A stretch of 6,326 nucleotides of DNA from Succinatimonas sp. UBA7265 (lineage in GTDB: Bacteria > Pseudomonadota > Gammaproteobacteria > Enterobacterales > Succinivibrionaceae): positions 1 to 6,326 of the forward strand of contig DKSD01000012.1 of NCBI GenBank assembly GCA_002473165.1, read 5' to 3'. Below are positions 5,912 through 6,326 of this stretch, piece after piece; the stretch's first letter is position 1; every line of letters starts with the position of its first letter. Made by a program: the position numbers and the translations under genes. Below the pieces are notes generated by a model. It did not search any database. It was not told the DNA's origin and saw only the letters and a program-made list of their open reading frames with translations.

Positions 5912-5997
5912 ATGAATAAGTTTTGATTTTTTTTGTTAACTATATGATTATTATTAATTTAGCTTTACTTTTAAATCCTGTTAGATTACTAGCTTAG
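5912..5997 (+). pseudogene. Interrupted ORF for a 28-residue hydrophobic peptide
   Basis: After the very strong ribosome site, the ATG at 5912 gives only MNKF before TGA (5924-5926). A -1 shift at the TTTT of 5921-5924, equal to one missing T, joins these four codons to 24 more ending at the TAG of 5995-5997. The result would be a 28-residue peptide that is hydrophobic almost throughout, with FLIFFVNYMIIINLALLL at its core (residues 4-21). This is the second ORF in the cassette repaired by a single extra T. Alternatively, MNKF is a genuine four-codon leader, or the match is chance in AT-rich DNA, where random hydrophobic frames are common. No family is recognised. Confidence 0.35.
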
Positions 5998-6166
5998 TGT
6001 TCTGTCTTAAGTTACATAAGCCTTTCCACGTTGAATACCAGTTCATAAAACCACTTTACGTGTACGTTTGCGATTTAATCCGTTTTTCTTTCGCCTCTTT
6101 TTCAAGCTACCTTTAACTAACAGTCATTCCCGCTATTCAGTCAGTGAACGTCATGGGGTTTAAGCC

Positions 6167-6226
6167 TTAAGAGGCTGTCATCGCCAGGGCCTCACGGCGC
6201 CTTTTGCATCCTGCCGCTTTGACCAT
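6167..6226 (-). CDS. Possible 19-codon ORF with a very good ribosome site
   Basis: On the minus strand, AGGAGG (complement of 6233-6238) lies 6 bases before the ATG at 6226. The frame encodes MVKAAGCKRRREALAMTAS and stops at TAA (6167-6169). The peptide is basic in the middle (KRRR) and not hydrophobic. It could be a genuine small protein, a leader peptide, or the preserved start of a gene whose remainder has decayed. The ribosome site is the only real support. Confidence 0.25.
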   Translation of the reverse strand: MVKAAGCKRRREALAMTAS

Positions 6227-6318
6227 ACAAGACCTCCTGCGTATTTGCCGCAGCGTGCTGTTCAAGGATCTGTTTCTAAATCAGCTGCCACAGCTTTTGC
6301 AGCGTAAGTGATCGCCAT

Positions 6319-6324
6319 ATTATA
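6319..6324 (-). promoter_or_regulatory. Perfect -10 hexamer at the window edge
   Basis: The minus strand reads TATAAT at 6324-6319. Transcription would start near 6312 and run leftward toward the 19-codon ORF at 6226. The -35 region lies beyond the end of the window, so the promoter cannot be judged. The ATG at 6318 overlaps this hexamer's downstream edge, so its 18-codon frame could not be translated from this promoter. Confidence 0.3.
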
Positions 6325-6326
6325 CC

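Larger units (their letters stand above)
5998..6326. other. Right-hand region with no supported gene
   Basis: All six frames are broken by stops. Bases 5998-6160 are AT-rich, while 6170-6326 return to a GC content nearer that of the large genes. On the plus strand a 48-codon open stretch without an ATG runs from just after the TAA at 6168-6170 to a TGA near 6309. On the minus strand several short fragments exist, including a Lys/Arg-rich one at about 6045-6105. The patchwork could be decayed mobile or coding DNA, but I see no terminal repeats, transposase motif or tRNA. The minus-strand -10 box and 19-codon ORF are listed separately. Confidence 0.4.

Noticed and set aside
5998..6326. Insertion sequence or CRISPR array at the right end
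   Set aside because: No terminal inverted repeats, target duplication, transposase motif or regularly spaced repeat could be found by eye.

Overview
This window looks like bacterial chromosome. Two GC-rich genes fill most of it, and both flanks are AT-rich. xseA, frequent GATC sites and consensus-like sigma70 and Shine-Dalgarno signals fit a proteobacterium, perhaps a gammaproteobacterium. That placement is inference; no rRNA or other marker gene is present to settle it.

Layout. Bases 1-327 are an AT-rich leader with no convincing gene, but with a perfect 10-bp palindrome that overlaps a possible -10 box. xseA (328-1740, +) encodes the large subunit of exodeoxyribonuclease VII, with all four expected catalytic residues. 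It converges on, and overlaps by 10 bp, a 1047-codon gene (1731-4874, -). The C-terminus of that product is a recognisable TerB-C domain, a module of Ter-type stress or defence systems; the rest is not recognisable by eye. Upstream of it on the same strand is a 60-codon single-pass membrane protein gene (5081-5263), separated by a likely Rho-independent terminator at 5008-5043, so the two are probably separate transcripts.

From about 5264 the character changes to AT-rich, gene-poor sequence. At 5524-5552 there is a near-consensus sigma70 promoter (TTGAAA, 17-bp spacer, TATAAT). It drives a compact run of very small hydrophobic ORFs, each with its own Shine-Dalgarno. The first would be a 73-residue two-TM protein but is split by a frameshift at a T7 run. 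The second is an intact 25-residue one-TM peptide sharing one base (TAATG) with the first. The third has an extremely strong SD and would be a 28-residue hydrophobic peptide but is interrupted after four codons, again repaired by one extra T. Bases 5998-6326 hold no supported gene, only a 19-codon leftward ORF with a very good SD and a perfect -10 hexamer at the window edge.

Functionally, xseA is housekeeping DNA repair. The TerB-C gene and the small membrane-protein cassette are the accessory-looking parts and the best candidates for something undescribed. Nothing in the sequence ties these blocks into one pathway.
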